Positions 24,001 to 63,482 of a stretch of 64,000 bases of DNA are shown piece by piece. A program made the translations under genes and the position numbers. Source of the stretch: Pyxicephalus adspersus. Taxonomy: Eukaryota > Chordata > Amphibia > Anura > Pyxicephalidae. Position 1 is the first letter of the stretch, and each line of letters begins with the position of its first letter. The stretch is from positions 25,005,677 to 25,069,676 of the forward strand of contig NC_092859.1 in assembly GCF_032062135.1 (NCBI RefSeq), read 5' to 3'. A model generated the notes under the pieces. The model worked only from the letters and a program-made list of their open reading frames with translations. It did not search any database and was not told the DNA's origin.

Positions 24001-25231
24001 GACATTTTGGGACGACCTGCTGAAATTCTAGATGGGAATAAAGAAAGAGGGCATGATTGTTGATGCCAGGTTGGCTGGTCCGAGAGTTTCGCAAACTACT
24101 CATCTCATGAGATTGTGACACACAACCATCTCTGGAGTTTGCAGAGAATGGAAAGAATAATTCAGTGAGTGCAGTTCTCTGGGTGAAAATATCTTGCCGG
24201 AAGAGAATGGCCAAAGTTTGAGCTGATAGAAAGGCATCATTAACTCAAATAAACACTCATTGTAATTAAAGTATGCAGAAGAGTATCTGCGAATGCAGAC
24301 CGCGTCGAACCTTGAAGCAGATGGGCTACAGCAGCTGGAGATCACTCCTGTCAACCAAGAACCAGCACACAAGGCTACAATCCACATAGACTCAGCAAAA
24401 ACCAACAAGAGAAGATTGGAAAAACATTACCTAGCCTGACCTTCACTAAATTTGTTACATTATATGAAAGGGTGGCTAAGCCTTTATTTAAACAGATGAT
24501 ATATGATCAGTTTTGCAATCCATTTTGTTATTTCTGCCCATCCAGTCCTGAGACTTACACAACTCGGTCATATAGCAAAACACTGTCTGGCAAGGTAGAA
24601 GACTTGATTTCTCTCCTGCAGGTAAGTAACACTTACAGGTCATGTTCCTTTCACACCTGAATGGACAGTGAATGGACACCTGAATGGAAATCTGTCTTTT
24701 CTCCCATGCAATCAGTTGTTAAAACAACACTGTAAACAGGTACTCATAATCCAGCACAAATATTTTCTGAAATATCACACTAAGCAGCAGTCCAGACACT
24801 TTAATTTCAAGCAGCCCACCAGTTTAGAATCCTAAAACTGGTTAGTTGTTATTTTATACCGGATATGATACATAAATGTGATATGAACAGTTTTTTAAGC
24901 AAAGCATTATTGTTCCATGGCCATCAGTTTGGACACAGCCATCTTTTTCAATGCATTTTGCCCTAATGCTCTTAACCCTGGGGTCTACACATTTTGGCAC
25001 TCTCATGAATCTACACAAGATCTCATACAGTCACCAAAAAGGTGATCAAGCACTTCTCAAAGTTTACTTTTCTAACCCATTTGTTTCACGTCAATGACAT
25101 ACACCTGCTTAAACAGTTATTCAGTATATTAGCCAGACAACTTGCATGTTCAAAAGGCGATTCAAAAGGGGAGTTCCAATGGTAGTTCATGTGTTTCTAA
25201 GAAAAAGTTTGCTTTAATTTTCACAGTTTGT

Positions 25232-25875
25232 ATGCATTTCATCTCGACTCTCTCCTCTAAAATCTATTATGAATGCTGCAGCCAGACTCATCCATCCTTC
25301 CCACCGCTCCTCTTCCGCTACATCTCTTTTAAGTTTTCTTCATTGGTTTCATTTTCACCTTAGAATCAAATTCAAGCTCCTGTGCTTTGCCTTCAAATCC
25401 CCACACAGTTCTAGTCCCACTTACATTTCTAACCTGATAGAAAAATACTCCCCCAGCCGCTCTGTCTGCTCCTCCAATGACCTACTAATGACTTCCCCAC
25501 TCATAACCTCATCACATGCACGGCTCCAAGACTTTTCTAGAGCTGCCTCGACTCTCTGGAATGGTCCCCCTCATCCTATTTGGCTTGCTCCTGCTTTCTG
25601 TTCATATAAAAGATCCCTTAAACCCCATTTTTTTCAAACTTGCCCACCCGTGTTCTGCTTTCTCTTAAAACCCTCACTACTTACCCACCACTCTATATCT
25701 CCCCTCCTATTGTGTGATAGGTCCCTGACCTCCTAGATTGTAAGCTCTTCAGGTCAGGGGTCCTCTCTTGTGTCACTGTCTGTATCAGTCTGTCATTCAC
25801 AACCCCTATTTAATGTATAGCGCTGCGTAATATGGTATTGCTATATAAATCCTGTTTAATAACAATAATAATTTT
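25232..25875 (+). pseudogene. L2-like LINE, ORF2 C-terminus plus 3' end
   Basis: The plus strand encodes a recognisable L2/CR1-type C-terminal segment: MNAAARLIHPSHRSS, HFHLRIKFKLLCFAFKS, SPTYISNLIEKYSPSRS, DFSRAASTLWNGPPHPIW and FCSYKRSLKPHFF. The 3' untranslated end is 'gatagtaagctctt'-like sequence, 'tgtcactgtctgtatcag', 'gcgctgcgtaatatgg' and an AT tail. The reverse transcriptase core is absent. The apparent 155-residue frame (25269-25736) is this fragment and should not be called a gene. Partial copies are at 36864-37278 and elsewhere. Confidence 0.75.
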
Positions 25876-26399
25876 AATATTTATGTCAAATGATTAGTGT
25901 CCATATACACACTCAGACCGATAGTGTATGAAAATGAATGTTTTCACGCTGCCCCACAGATTCCCCAAACTAATATTTGTTCAGATCTACTATTGAAAGA
26001 TTTACATAATATATATAAATAATAAATGTCTTTATATAATCCTATTAAAGTGGAAAAAAAACAAATACTAAAACTTGCCAACAGGTAGGATCTTTTATTC
26101 ACCTGCTGTTTTTTAACTACACTTCAGGTTTTCATTTCCTTGAACTTTCAGACAGATAGGTTTACTGCACTATGGACAAATAGATTTTTGATTTATCAGT
26201 TCTAAACACATCGTTCCAGGAGGCTCAAACATTGTTTAAACTTAAGAAAAAGAATGGGCGCTAGAAAAAGGAGTCTTAATACACTACAAAAGAGAAAAAA
26301 AAGACAGTCTCCGGTATTATTGTGGGTTATCAAAAGCTGACCTACAAGATTTTTGCTATTGCCCAATCATCCTGTAAATAGTAATATAACCTGAAGGAT

Positions 26400-26561
26400 G
26401 AGAAGGGAGCTCTTTGGGACAGGATCCTCTCCTCTTCCTGTGATAGTGTCCATCTGTCTGTCATTCGCAACCCCCATTTAATGTACAGGGCTGCATAATA
26501 TGTTGGCGCTATATAAATCATGTTTATTATTATTAATAATAATAATAATAATAATAATATA
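26400..26561 (+). mobile_element. L2-like LINE 3' end with (TAA)n tail
   Basis: It contains 'ggacaggatcctctcctc', 'taatgtacagggctgcataa', 'tgttggcgctatataaatca' and a TTA/TAA tail to 26561. Confidence 0.7.
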
Positions 26562-26865
26562 GATGGAGTAGTGTAATCTCTGGGAGATAATATTACCTAT
26601 TATACAGTTTCACTGCAGTAAAGTGCAGCTGCCCCCTGCTGGTTAAACCTGGAAAACCATTGGCGGATAGAACTTCCAAAGCAGAGATGACTTTGGGATG
26701 GAATGCACCCCTGAAATACCACACACATATGACTGCCAAAAACTATTGCCACTTCCAAGCAATTTAGGCCATAGCTGCATTCAATGCTGGATAGAACCCA
26801 TGATTCTGATAACATAACATCGGCCCCGATAAATTACTTTTAATTTAATGCCCCTCCTGTGCGTT

Positions 26866-27008
26866 ACTTCCCCAACTCCTAGATGGTAAGCTCTTTGGGG
26901 CAGGGTCCTCTCCTCCTCCTGTGTCACTGTCTATCATTTGCAACCCCTATTTAATGTACAGCGCTGCATAATATGTTGCTGCTATAGAAATTCTGTATAA
27001 TAATAATG
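26866..27008 (+). mobile_element. L2-like LINE 3' end
   Basis: It contains 'aagctctttggggcagggtc', 'taatgtacagcgctgcataa' and a degenerate terminus 'gctgctatagaaattctg'. The tail is short. Confidence 0.7.
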
Positions 27009-28331
27009 GCATATTTAAAAATGCTGTAACATTGTATACAAAAAAATGAAAAGGTGTTTAATAATACACATTTCCTACAGTAACCAGAATAGAGAATTAA
27101 ATAAAAGAAGAGAAATAAAATTATTCCCCCTACATCTGAGTGTAGCCCATCTGGTCAGCTTTTTTCCCTTCTCTGTCTTGCTGCTGCACTATTTATGAGC
27201 CATACACTGCTGGAGAGGTGAAGGCTACAAAGAGTACAGATTACCCATAGGAATGAATGTGATCTATGTTGCACATGTGCAACAAAGAGATGCTGTTGTC
27301 ACACATGACTGGGGAGGACAGGTATTTTACCAGATAGGGTGCATTCATGAAAACGAAGGGGTGGATGGGAATTAAAAAGACATTGGTACTAAATGTACTA
27401 TTGTCTGTAAAATCTGAAGAATATATGACAAATGACCCTTTGAAGTCTTGTCTGTCAAAAACTGTCCTGCCTACCTACCACTACTTTTTTTTTGTTCATT
27501 GAGCCACATATACACAAGCTCAGTGTGAAAGTTTGATTCTGTGCCAAGAAAAAGCTGCTCATTTTATTGTGCATCATACAAACCTAGCAAATAACGTCCC
27601 CATTGGGACATTGTGGCTGTTGCAGCACTAGCGGGTGCTTTGACAGGCATATTTGAACATATTAGCAAAACCCTGGGCACCAGCTGGGGAGTTTGCATTC
27701 ACTTTAAAGAAGAGTGTTATTTTTTTTATCCACTACTGGTGAATAAGCAAATTTAGTTTTGTCCCAAGCTACAATCAACGAAACCACAATTCCCAAAGAG
27801 AAAGGAAAATGAAAACATGACTTTCAAAACATACCACAACTCACCCATTTTTTTAATAAGTTATATTTGTGGTGCTTTTGGAGCTCATCATTCCAAGATG
27901 AGTAACATTTTATATATGTGTAAAAAATTAAATAGCAAATAAGTAAAAGTAAGTAAGATTTAAAACTCTCAATACATTTTATAGTCTGTATTAGGACATC
28001 CAGCATGAAAGGAAGAGTTGAAGGTGTACAATGACAAAAAATTTGGAACAGTAATTTTTATCCTACTGTATTACAGGATGTTAGCAACACCCTGAACAGC
28101 CATGAATCTGCTCAAAACCCCAAAATGAGGTGAGGGTTTCTGGGAGTTTCAAATAACTGACTGGAAGGTATTTACAATGTATTCATCAATTTTTTTAAAT
28201 TTGCAGCTTTCATCAAAATACTACATGGTGATCTCAACAGTAAGGTCCTTGTTTGTTAACATTGTTATATGGGGAAACTGCCGTCACCCAGTTGCTTTCC
28301 TGTTTTGTCAAGCAATATGGATAGTTTCACA

Positions 28332-28337
28332 TTTATT
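28332..28337 (-). terminator. CCDC77: Candidate CCDC77 polyadenylation signal
   Basis: TTTATT on the plus strand is AATAAA on the minus strand, 350 bases past the CCDC77 stop. It is the first canonical hexamer I found downstream. Use is inferred, not shown. Confidence 0.4.
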
Positions 28338-28686
28338 AACATTTGCTGTTTAATTTAAATACAGACCAGTCATATGGGGAGTTTACGTCTACTGGAAACT
28401 TGTTACAAGAGCCAGCTTTCCTTCAGCCTAAAGACACTGATGATAATAATAAAATGATAATTTGAAGGTGATCTTGCTCACAAGAAAACTTCCAGAACTT
28501 TAAAGCACTCAAACAACTTATAACTTGAAACTCCACCAAAACCATCAAACAAACCACAATCACCACTGGAAACTCGCAGTTAAAAGAAAACCACCAAACA
28601 AACCACGGTCACTGCTGTAGCATAGCAGCTTATTTGAACAATCCTGGAAAAATCTTGTTAACCTTCGTCTAGCCAAACCAATCTTT

Positions 28687-33983
<5,297 letters not shown>

Positions 33984-34402
33984 TGTTCACTCTTGCAAAA
34001 TCCTCTGCAAAAAAGGGAAGGAAAAAGGGATTTTATTCGAATAATTTAAGTAAGCAAAAATAGATAGCACAAAGCTTCTCAAATTTTCTTAGAACACACA
34101 CACACAGAACTAGCACACAGAAATTAGTTTTACATTTTTATGAAGCTTCTGAAAAGCTGCTGTTTTTGAATGGAGCCATGGTATGTTAATAAACCTGTCA
34201 TCTCTGCCTCTGACAAATCTCCCCCACTGTTTGGAAGATTCTCTGATCCTGAATATGTCATTCAGCATGCTGCATTAGGGAGCAGGAGGTTGGGCTAGCA
34301 CCTAATCTACAAGACTGGCTCAAACCCAGTTTGCCATCAGATCTCTCATGAAAAACAAGAAATGTGAAAAAGTAGACAGTACAGTGTGATCAAAGTTACC
34401 AT

Positions 34403-34693
34403 TCATCTAAACCAAAGCAAGAACGCTATAGAGAACATCAGGGTAGTAAGTACTGCCACTAAAATGTTTGCAAAGTTGATTTTGCCTGCAGTACATTTTG
34501 CTGAAACAAAATGATTGACAAAAATTTTGACAACATATACTTGAGCCAATAGGAAGCAAAATTGCGCTGCCCCCACAATAACCCTGCTTCTCATATCTTC
34601 TGGCTCTGTGCACCAGTCAGGAGCATTGTACAAGTCAAAATTATTCTCTATACCTGTGGGCTGACACCAAGGGGTGCAACAGGGATCCTTCAT
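34403..34693 (-). other. Unassigned 96-codon open frame, membrane-like C-terminus
   Basis: From an ATG at 34693-34691 the minus strand is open for 96 codons to a TGA at 34403. The frame extends further upstream without ATG. The end carries two hydrophobic stretches (VGAAQFCFLLAQVYVVKIF and ANILVAVLTTLMFSIAFLL) and the frame is Cys/Trp-rich before them. I recognise no family. It lies within the first (5' leader) intron of CCDC77, in the same direction, and may be chance or an old repeat. Confidence that it is a gene is low. Confidence 0.15.
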
Positions 34694-34921
34694 GCTCTGC
34701 AACAACACAGCTTGCCAGGCACAAAGCTTAACTCTTAGATGAACCAGCCAGGCACAGTCAGTCAAGCTGTCAGTCTGTGAAATGCAAGCACGAGGGGAAG
34801 AAGTGATAATAGTGTTGCTCACTTAGTATACAGCAGCTGCTCAATACAAAGTAACGCCTTGGCATAGAAAGTAGCCCCAGTATCTAGCTATGCTGCACCC
34901 CAACACATGCCAAGCTCTCAC

Positions 34922-35040
34922 CTCAGTAGCCGCTCCCCGACCTCCGCTGCCGCCTCAGAAGCCGCCTGCACTAACCGGGCACCTGGAAACCAAACAAACC
35001 TCCCCGCGCCTGTACTAGCCAATCACATGCCGTGCTCTGC
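34922..35040 (-). other. CCDC77: CCDC77 noncoding first exon (right edge approximate)
   Basis: In GC-rich DNA the minus strand reads '...gagcggctactgag|gtgaga', a strong donor at 34921-34916, followed by about 900 bases to the acceptor of the start-codon exon. The transcription start is not fixed; about 35040 is an estimate from the promoter motifs just to the right. Confidence 0.55.
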
Positions 35041-35128
35041 GCTACGCCAAACACGCGCCGCTACACTGCCTACAGGAGCCCAGAGCATGCCGGGAAGTGT
35101 AGTTCAGGGTCTGACAACACATGATTGG
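35019..35128 (-). promoter_or_regulatory. CCDC77: CCDC77 core promoter with ZNF143/SBS-type site and CCAAT boxes
   Basis: The minus strand carries 'actacacttcccggcatgc' (35104-35086), a close match to the ZNF143/SBS motif ACTACAATTCCCAGCATGC. CCAAT occurs on the plus strand at 35019-35023 and on the minus strand at 35128-35124. The segment is CpG-rich and lacks a TATA box. The site match is seen directly; its use is inferred. Confidence 0.6.
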
Positions 35129-35579
35129 TATTATTGTATTCTATGGATTAATAAAGTCTATAGGAGTACACAAACCTGACTTTTTTAATGATTGCTATTA
35201 GTGATGGTACAACATGATAATACAATATCCATGCAGATTATTACATTGTCTTTATTATACTCAGCATAGTACATATTCACTCAAGATTCACCTAACTTTC
35301 ACTCGAGATTCACTCGATACATCTCTGCTATGTTGAGGGCAATAAATTACCAATTTGAATATATATGTTTTATTGCCTGATTTCAGATTTACTTAATACT
35401 GCCACCGAGTTCAAACCTAAGTATCAAAAATATCAAAATATGGGACTTTAACGGCAGTTGAATAGCATAAAATTTTCATATTTTATTTACATCATTTTAA
35501 AAGGTTTATACATGCTTCATTGTAAAGTTACAAGAGAAGTTAAATAACATCATAACATACATAGGCTGAATACATTGTA

Positions 35580-36500
35580 CACATTACATATGTAGGGATC
35601 ATCCGACGCATTTCACAGACTATGTCCGCTTCCTCAGGGATGTAATTAGTACAGACAAATGCACATTGTCACCTGCTATGGAGGCAGGTATAAAGTGGGG
35701 TTAAAACCACAACTACAGAGATAGCGGCATCCCAAATTATTCATCCACAATGATGTTCAATTTGTAATATCTGTCCCTTGGAGTTTTCAGAAGACTGCCA
35801 TCAAAGCATCCAATTATCCATAGTAAGTCACTGACTTTCTAGATCAATGCATACAATTCACAAAACAGGGAGACCGCCATCATCTGTGATGCATCTGAGT
35901 GATGCAGATGATGGTGGTCTCCCTGTTTTCTGAATTATATGTAACCAATAGACATTAATGATATAAATGTCATAACACATCCTTTTTTAAAATTATTAAA
36001 AGACAGTGATAATCACAATAAAGATTGGACAGTTCAGTCTCATCAATTTACTGATGCATTTCGCAAAGTTTGCTTCCTCAGGAGAAATGAGACTGCTACG
36101 TCCATATTGAAATCCTATGATAAATATCTGGGCAATGGCAATGTCATCCATTTGCTGCTGTGCCCTTTATTGGTGGGTGATCACATGGAGCAGAGCGGAT
36201 GGCACTGGAATCACAGGCTGTCTAGGGGGTATTATGTAAACTTTAACTGCTTGTTAACTTTTCCAAAATTGAAAAGTTTTTTGTATGAAAGTTATCACAA
36301 ATTATACGGGGAAGTGGGCATCCCATGGTGACAAACCTAATGGTCCTCTGTGAAGTCCCTGTAAAGCTCCTGGATGCATTTCTCTCCATCATCTCCAAGA
36401 TATATATAAGTATATGATATGAATAGGGATGTAGCAGTCACATTGCGCAAAATGTGTCGACAAATTGATGAGATTGAACTGCATGATATGCATGTCCAAT
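35580..36500. repeat. Nested foldback repeats with 'gcatttc..gcttcctcagg' modules
   Basis: Three copies of a module typical of frog repeats are seen: direct copies 'gacgcatttcacagactatg' to 'gcttcctcagg' (35595-35640) and 'gatgcatttcgcaaagtttg' to 'cttcctcagg' (36050-36085), and a decayed inverted copy around 36440-36480 ('gcgcaaaatgtgtcgacaaa'). The flanks 'attggacagttcagtctca' (36025) and 'gagattgaactgc..gtccaat' (36470-36500) mirror each other. There is no coding content. Confidence 0.55.
35855..35936. repeat. Hairpin with 32-bp arms and 18-base loop
   Basis: Arms 35855-35886 and 35905-35936 are reverse complements with two mismatches. The core is 'aaaacagggagacc' against 'ggtctccctgtttt'. 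The loop 35887-35904 is itself partly palindromic around 'tgatgcatc'. It lies between repeat modules, so a transposon origin is likely. Confidence 0.85.
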
Positions 36501-36535
36501 CCTTATCCAGGATCCTTCCCTTCTCCCGGGTCACC

Positions 36536-36628
36536 TTCTGTATTTGTCTATTTGCAACCCCTATTTAATGTAAAGCGCTGCCTAATATGTTGGCGCTTTA
36601 TAAATCCTTTTTAGTAATAATATTAGGT
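36536..36628 (+). mobile_element. L2-like LINE 3' end
   Basis: It contains 'taatgtaaagcgctgcctaa', 'tgttggcgctttataaatcc' and a short TAATAATA tail. Confidence 0.65.
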
Positions 36629-36863
36629 GCCTTATGTTGTTAGTAGTTGTTTTATGCTTTTTTGATAAGAGCAAACAATGTAGTAAAATCATGCAGAGTC
36701 TTGAGGGTTTGGTCAGGTGACTCTTTTTTGGGGGTAATTTGTGTGGATTGGAGCTGTAGCTTTGGAGCAATATATTCAGAATTATTATACCTATCCAATA
36801 TCTGTGTGAAAATTATTATATTTCAAAACAAGTATTCTCTTAATCCCATTTGTTTTCCCTTGC

Positions 36864-37278
36864 AATGACCTACTAATGACTTCCTCACTCATAACCTCAT
36901 CACACGCACGGATACAAGACTTCTCTAGAGCTGCCCGACTCTCTGGAATGGTCTTCCTCGTCCTATTCGGCTTGCTCCTGCTTTCTGCTCATTTAAAGAG
37001 CACTCAAAACCCATTTTTTCAAACTTGCCTACCCGTCTTTTTCTGTCTCCTAAAACCATCCATCCATGTCTCCCCTTCTATTGTGTGATACTTCCCCACC
37101 TAGTAGATTGTAAGCTCTTCGGGGCAGGGTCCTCCCCTCCTCCTGTATCACTGTCTGTATCTGTCATTTACAACCCCTACTTAATGTACAGCGCTGCGTA
37201 ATATGTTGGCGTTATATACAACCTGTTTATTAATAATAATAATAATAATAATATTAATAATAATAATAACAATAATAC
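36864..37278 (+). pseudogene. L2-like LINE, C-terminal ORF2 and 3' end
   Basis: The encoded pieces TSSLITSSHARIQDFSRAA, HLKSTQNPFFQTCLPVF and the following 3' region 'cttcggggcagggtcctcc', 'gcgctgcgtaatatgttgg' match the copy at 25232-25875. It is frame-broken and tailed by TAA repeats to about 37278. It sits in the interval between the CCDC77 and KDM5A promoters. Confidence 0.75.
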
Positions 37279-37504
37279 ATTTGTTCTGGTGTCCTCTTCA
37301 TCCCCCTTTTATGTACGGTAAGTCTTTAGCATCCCTAACATCCCTGTCCCCAGTCTTCCTTTACTTCTGACTCAAGTGTCCAGTCCCCTGCACCCACTGC
37401 TATAATCCCCCAATCTTGGCCATACATTCACCCAACATTCACTAGTGATCACTATCAGCAATTCCAAAGAAAAAAATACTTTTAGGATTCCCCGCCTCAA
37501 ATGG

Positions 37505-37880
37505 TTCTCATTGGTTGTCCGCAGCTACAGTGCTCCCTCTGGCGGTCGCTTTTAGTATAGCAGTGCACCTTGATATTATTCCCCTCTGATTGGTTCCTGT
37601 CAAGCTCTCTGCTCCCTCTGGCGGCCGCTCCTAGTATTGCAGTGACAATGACGGAATTTCGCTCCCCCGGATTTTGATTGGCTCCTGCCTCCTCTAGCGG
37701 CAGGTCCGGGAGGCGCACCGACAATGAAGAGATTCTCCTCCCCCAGGTTCTGATTGGTTCTTCTCATGCTCTCGGCTCCCTCTAGCGGCAGGTCCGGGAG
37801 GTGCACTGACAATGAAGAGATTCTCCTCCCCGAGGTTCTGATTGGTTCCTCCCATGCTCTCGGCTCCCTCTAGCGGCAGG
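37505..37880 (+). promoter_or_regulatory. Five tandem modules: inverted CCAAT box plus CTCF-like core
   Basis: ATTGG (inverted CCAAT) occurs at 37510, 37589, 37677, 37753 and 37841. The core CCCTCTRGCGG occurs at 37535, 37614, 37690 (first base T), 37778 and 37866. The core lies 25 bases after the CCAAT box in four modules and 13 in the third; unit lengths are 76-88 bp. The last units are nearly identical 88-bp copies, the first two diverged. CCCTCTRGCGG resembles the CTCF core and contains a CpG; ATTGG is the NF-Y site. All are in one orientation, roughly 200-600 bp upstream of the likely KDM5A start. Binding is inferred from motif only. Confidence 0.65.
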
Positions 37881-38240
37881 TCTGGGCGGTGCAGCGCCGT
37901 GTGAGGCGCGGAGGGATATACGTCACTCTTAGCTCCGGCTATTCGTCCACCGGCTCCCACTCTCTGGACACCGGTCAGGCCTTGGGCCCTCCTATACCCC
38001 GACTTCTCCACTACTGGGCCCACCGCTGCCCTCCTCCTGTCACGGCTGCGCACTGAGTTCACCTAGGCGGAGGAGGACAGTTCCGGCAGCTTCTGACCCG
38101 ACTTCCGGCCCTATACTTGGAACAAAACAAACCGGTGTTCTCTGCCTGGTGCTGGGGAGAACGGGCTTGAAGTGTCGCCCGGGAGTGTGGGGAGACCGGA
38201 TATACCTGGGCCGGCGCATCAGGGCCCCAATTGTTTCTCA
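37880..38240 (+). promoter_or_regulatory. KDM5A: KDM5A CpG-rich core promoter and start of leader
   Basis: This is the most CpG-dense part of the window apart from the CCDC77 promoter. It contains a perfect ETS/GABPA-type ACTTCCGG at 38101-38108 and a second 'agttccggc' at about 38079. There is no TATA box near it. I place the transcription start loosely at 38.1-38.2 kb. This is inferred from composition and motif. Confidence 0.55.
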
Positions 38241-38706
38241 TTCAGAGGCCTGATCACCTGGGAAGATCCCAAAGTGCTGCATTACTTGGATGAATCTTGG
38301 AATAATCCATTACCCGTGTGGGGGGTTATCTGTTACCTGGAGACATCTTGGAACGATCCATTACCTACAGAAATCTGGGGGTGCTGTATTACCTGGAGGG
38401 GTCTGAGTAGGGATGCATGGCCTAGGTGGGGTGGTTTTATTTTTTGGAAAGATCTAAGGAGTGATTTGCTACCTGGTAAGATCACAGGAGTGATCTAGTA
38501 CCCAGACATCCCTTGGTGATTCATTACCTGGAGGTGATCTATTATCTGGAGTTGATCCAGGCTGGGGATGATCTATTGCTTGGAGAAATATTTGGGGCCA
38601 GGTGATCCACTATATGAAGAGATCTGGTGAATGTTATGAATTCTCTGCAGTGATCTGGGGTGTGATCTTTTGGGTTTGCATCATTACCTGGACAGATCTG
38701 ATCTGA
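38240..38706 (+). repeat. Decayed tandem array, about 40-bp unit, in the probable KDM5A 5' leader
   Basis: Variants of 'attacctggagagatctgg' recur about twelve times: for example 'cattacttggatgaatcttg' (38280), 'gttacctggagacatcttgg' (38334), 'tattacctggaggggtctg' (38388), 'cattacctggaggtgatc' (38523) and 'cattacctggacagatctga' (38683). Spacing averages about 40 bp and copies are strongly diverged. No ATG-initiated long frame is formed; a 108-codon frame from 38172 begins with GTG. Whether the array is transcribed or spliced out is not decidable by reading. Confidence 0.7.
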
Positions 38707-39019
38707 TCCGTGTATGGATTCTGGATTGCGACACCTACAGGGTGGACCCATTATTACACAATCGGTGGCACAGCCAGGGGGTATCCAGGGACGGAATCTA
38801 CTGCTTCATTAAGGATTCTGCAAGTGCCTTGTAAATGTTTAAAAGTTGGGGTGTTGTTTGAGATCAGATATTACCCCCTCCCTGGAATATGACCGGCCGA
38901 TGAACAAAGGGCTTTGTACTGCCAAGAAATGCGGAGGGTCCCGTTGTGACGGGGCCACAGGCCTCTCTCCGTCTGCTGGCACTTCACACGTCAAGCATTT
39001 TACTGCTCTGTACATGTAA

Positions 39020-63482
<24,463 letters not shown>

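Larger units (their letters stand above)
17400..28331. other. Intergenic region between B4GALNT3 and CCDC77
   Basis: No exon of a recognised gene is seen on either strand. The region holds a poly-G tract (18005-18024), a Tx1/L1-like LINE remnant (19515-20690), a tRNA-derived SINE (20757-21009), L2-like LINE fragments (25232-25875, 26400-26561, 26866-27008) and scattered AT-rich simple repeats (for example 23820-23890). Stretches 18.1-19.5, 21.4-25.1 and 27.0-28.3 kb show nothing I can name. Short open frames here lack family resemblance. Confidence 0.6.

Noticed and set aside
25269..25736. 155-codon open frame as a gene
   Set aside because: The peptide is the C-terminal part of an L2-like LINE ORF2 and is followed by that LINE's 3' end; a broken second copy is at 36864-37278.
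37600..38062. Minus-strand frames with repeated LPDLPLEGAES-type peptide
   Set aside because: They are translations of the CTCF/CCAAT-like tandem array in a GC-rich promoter; the repeat unit of 88 bp is not a multiple of three.
38172..38498. 108-codon upstream ORF before KDM5A
   Set aside because: The first codon is GTG, and the frame is made by the decayed tandem array; no evidence of translation.
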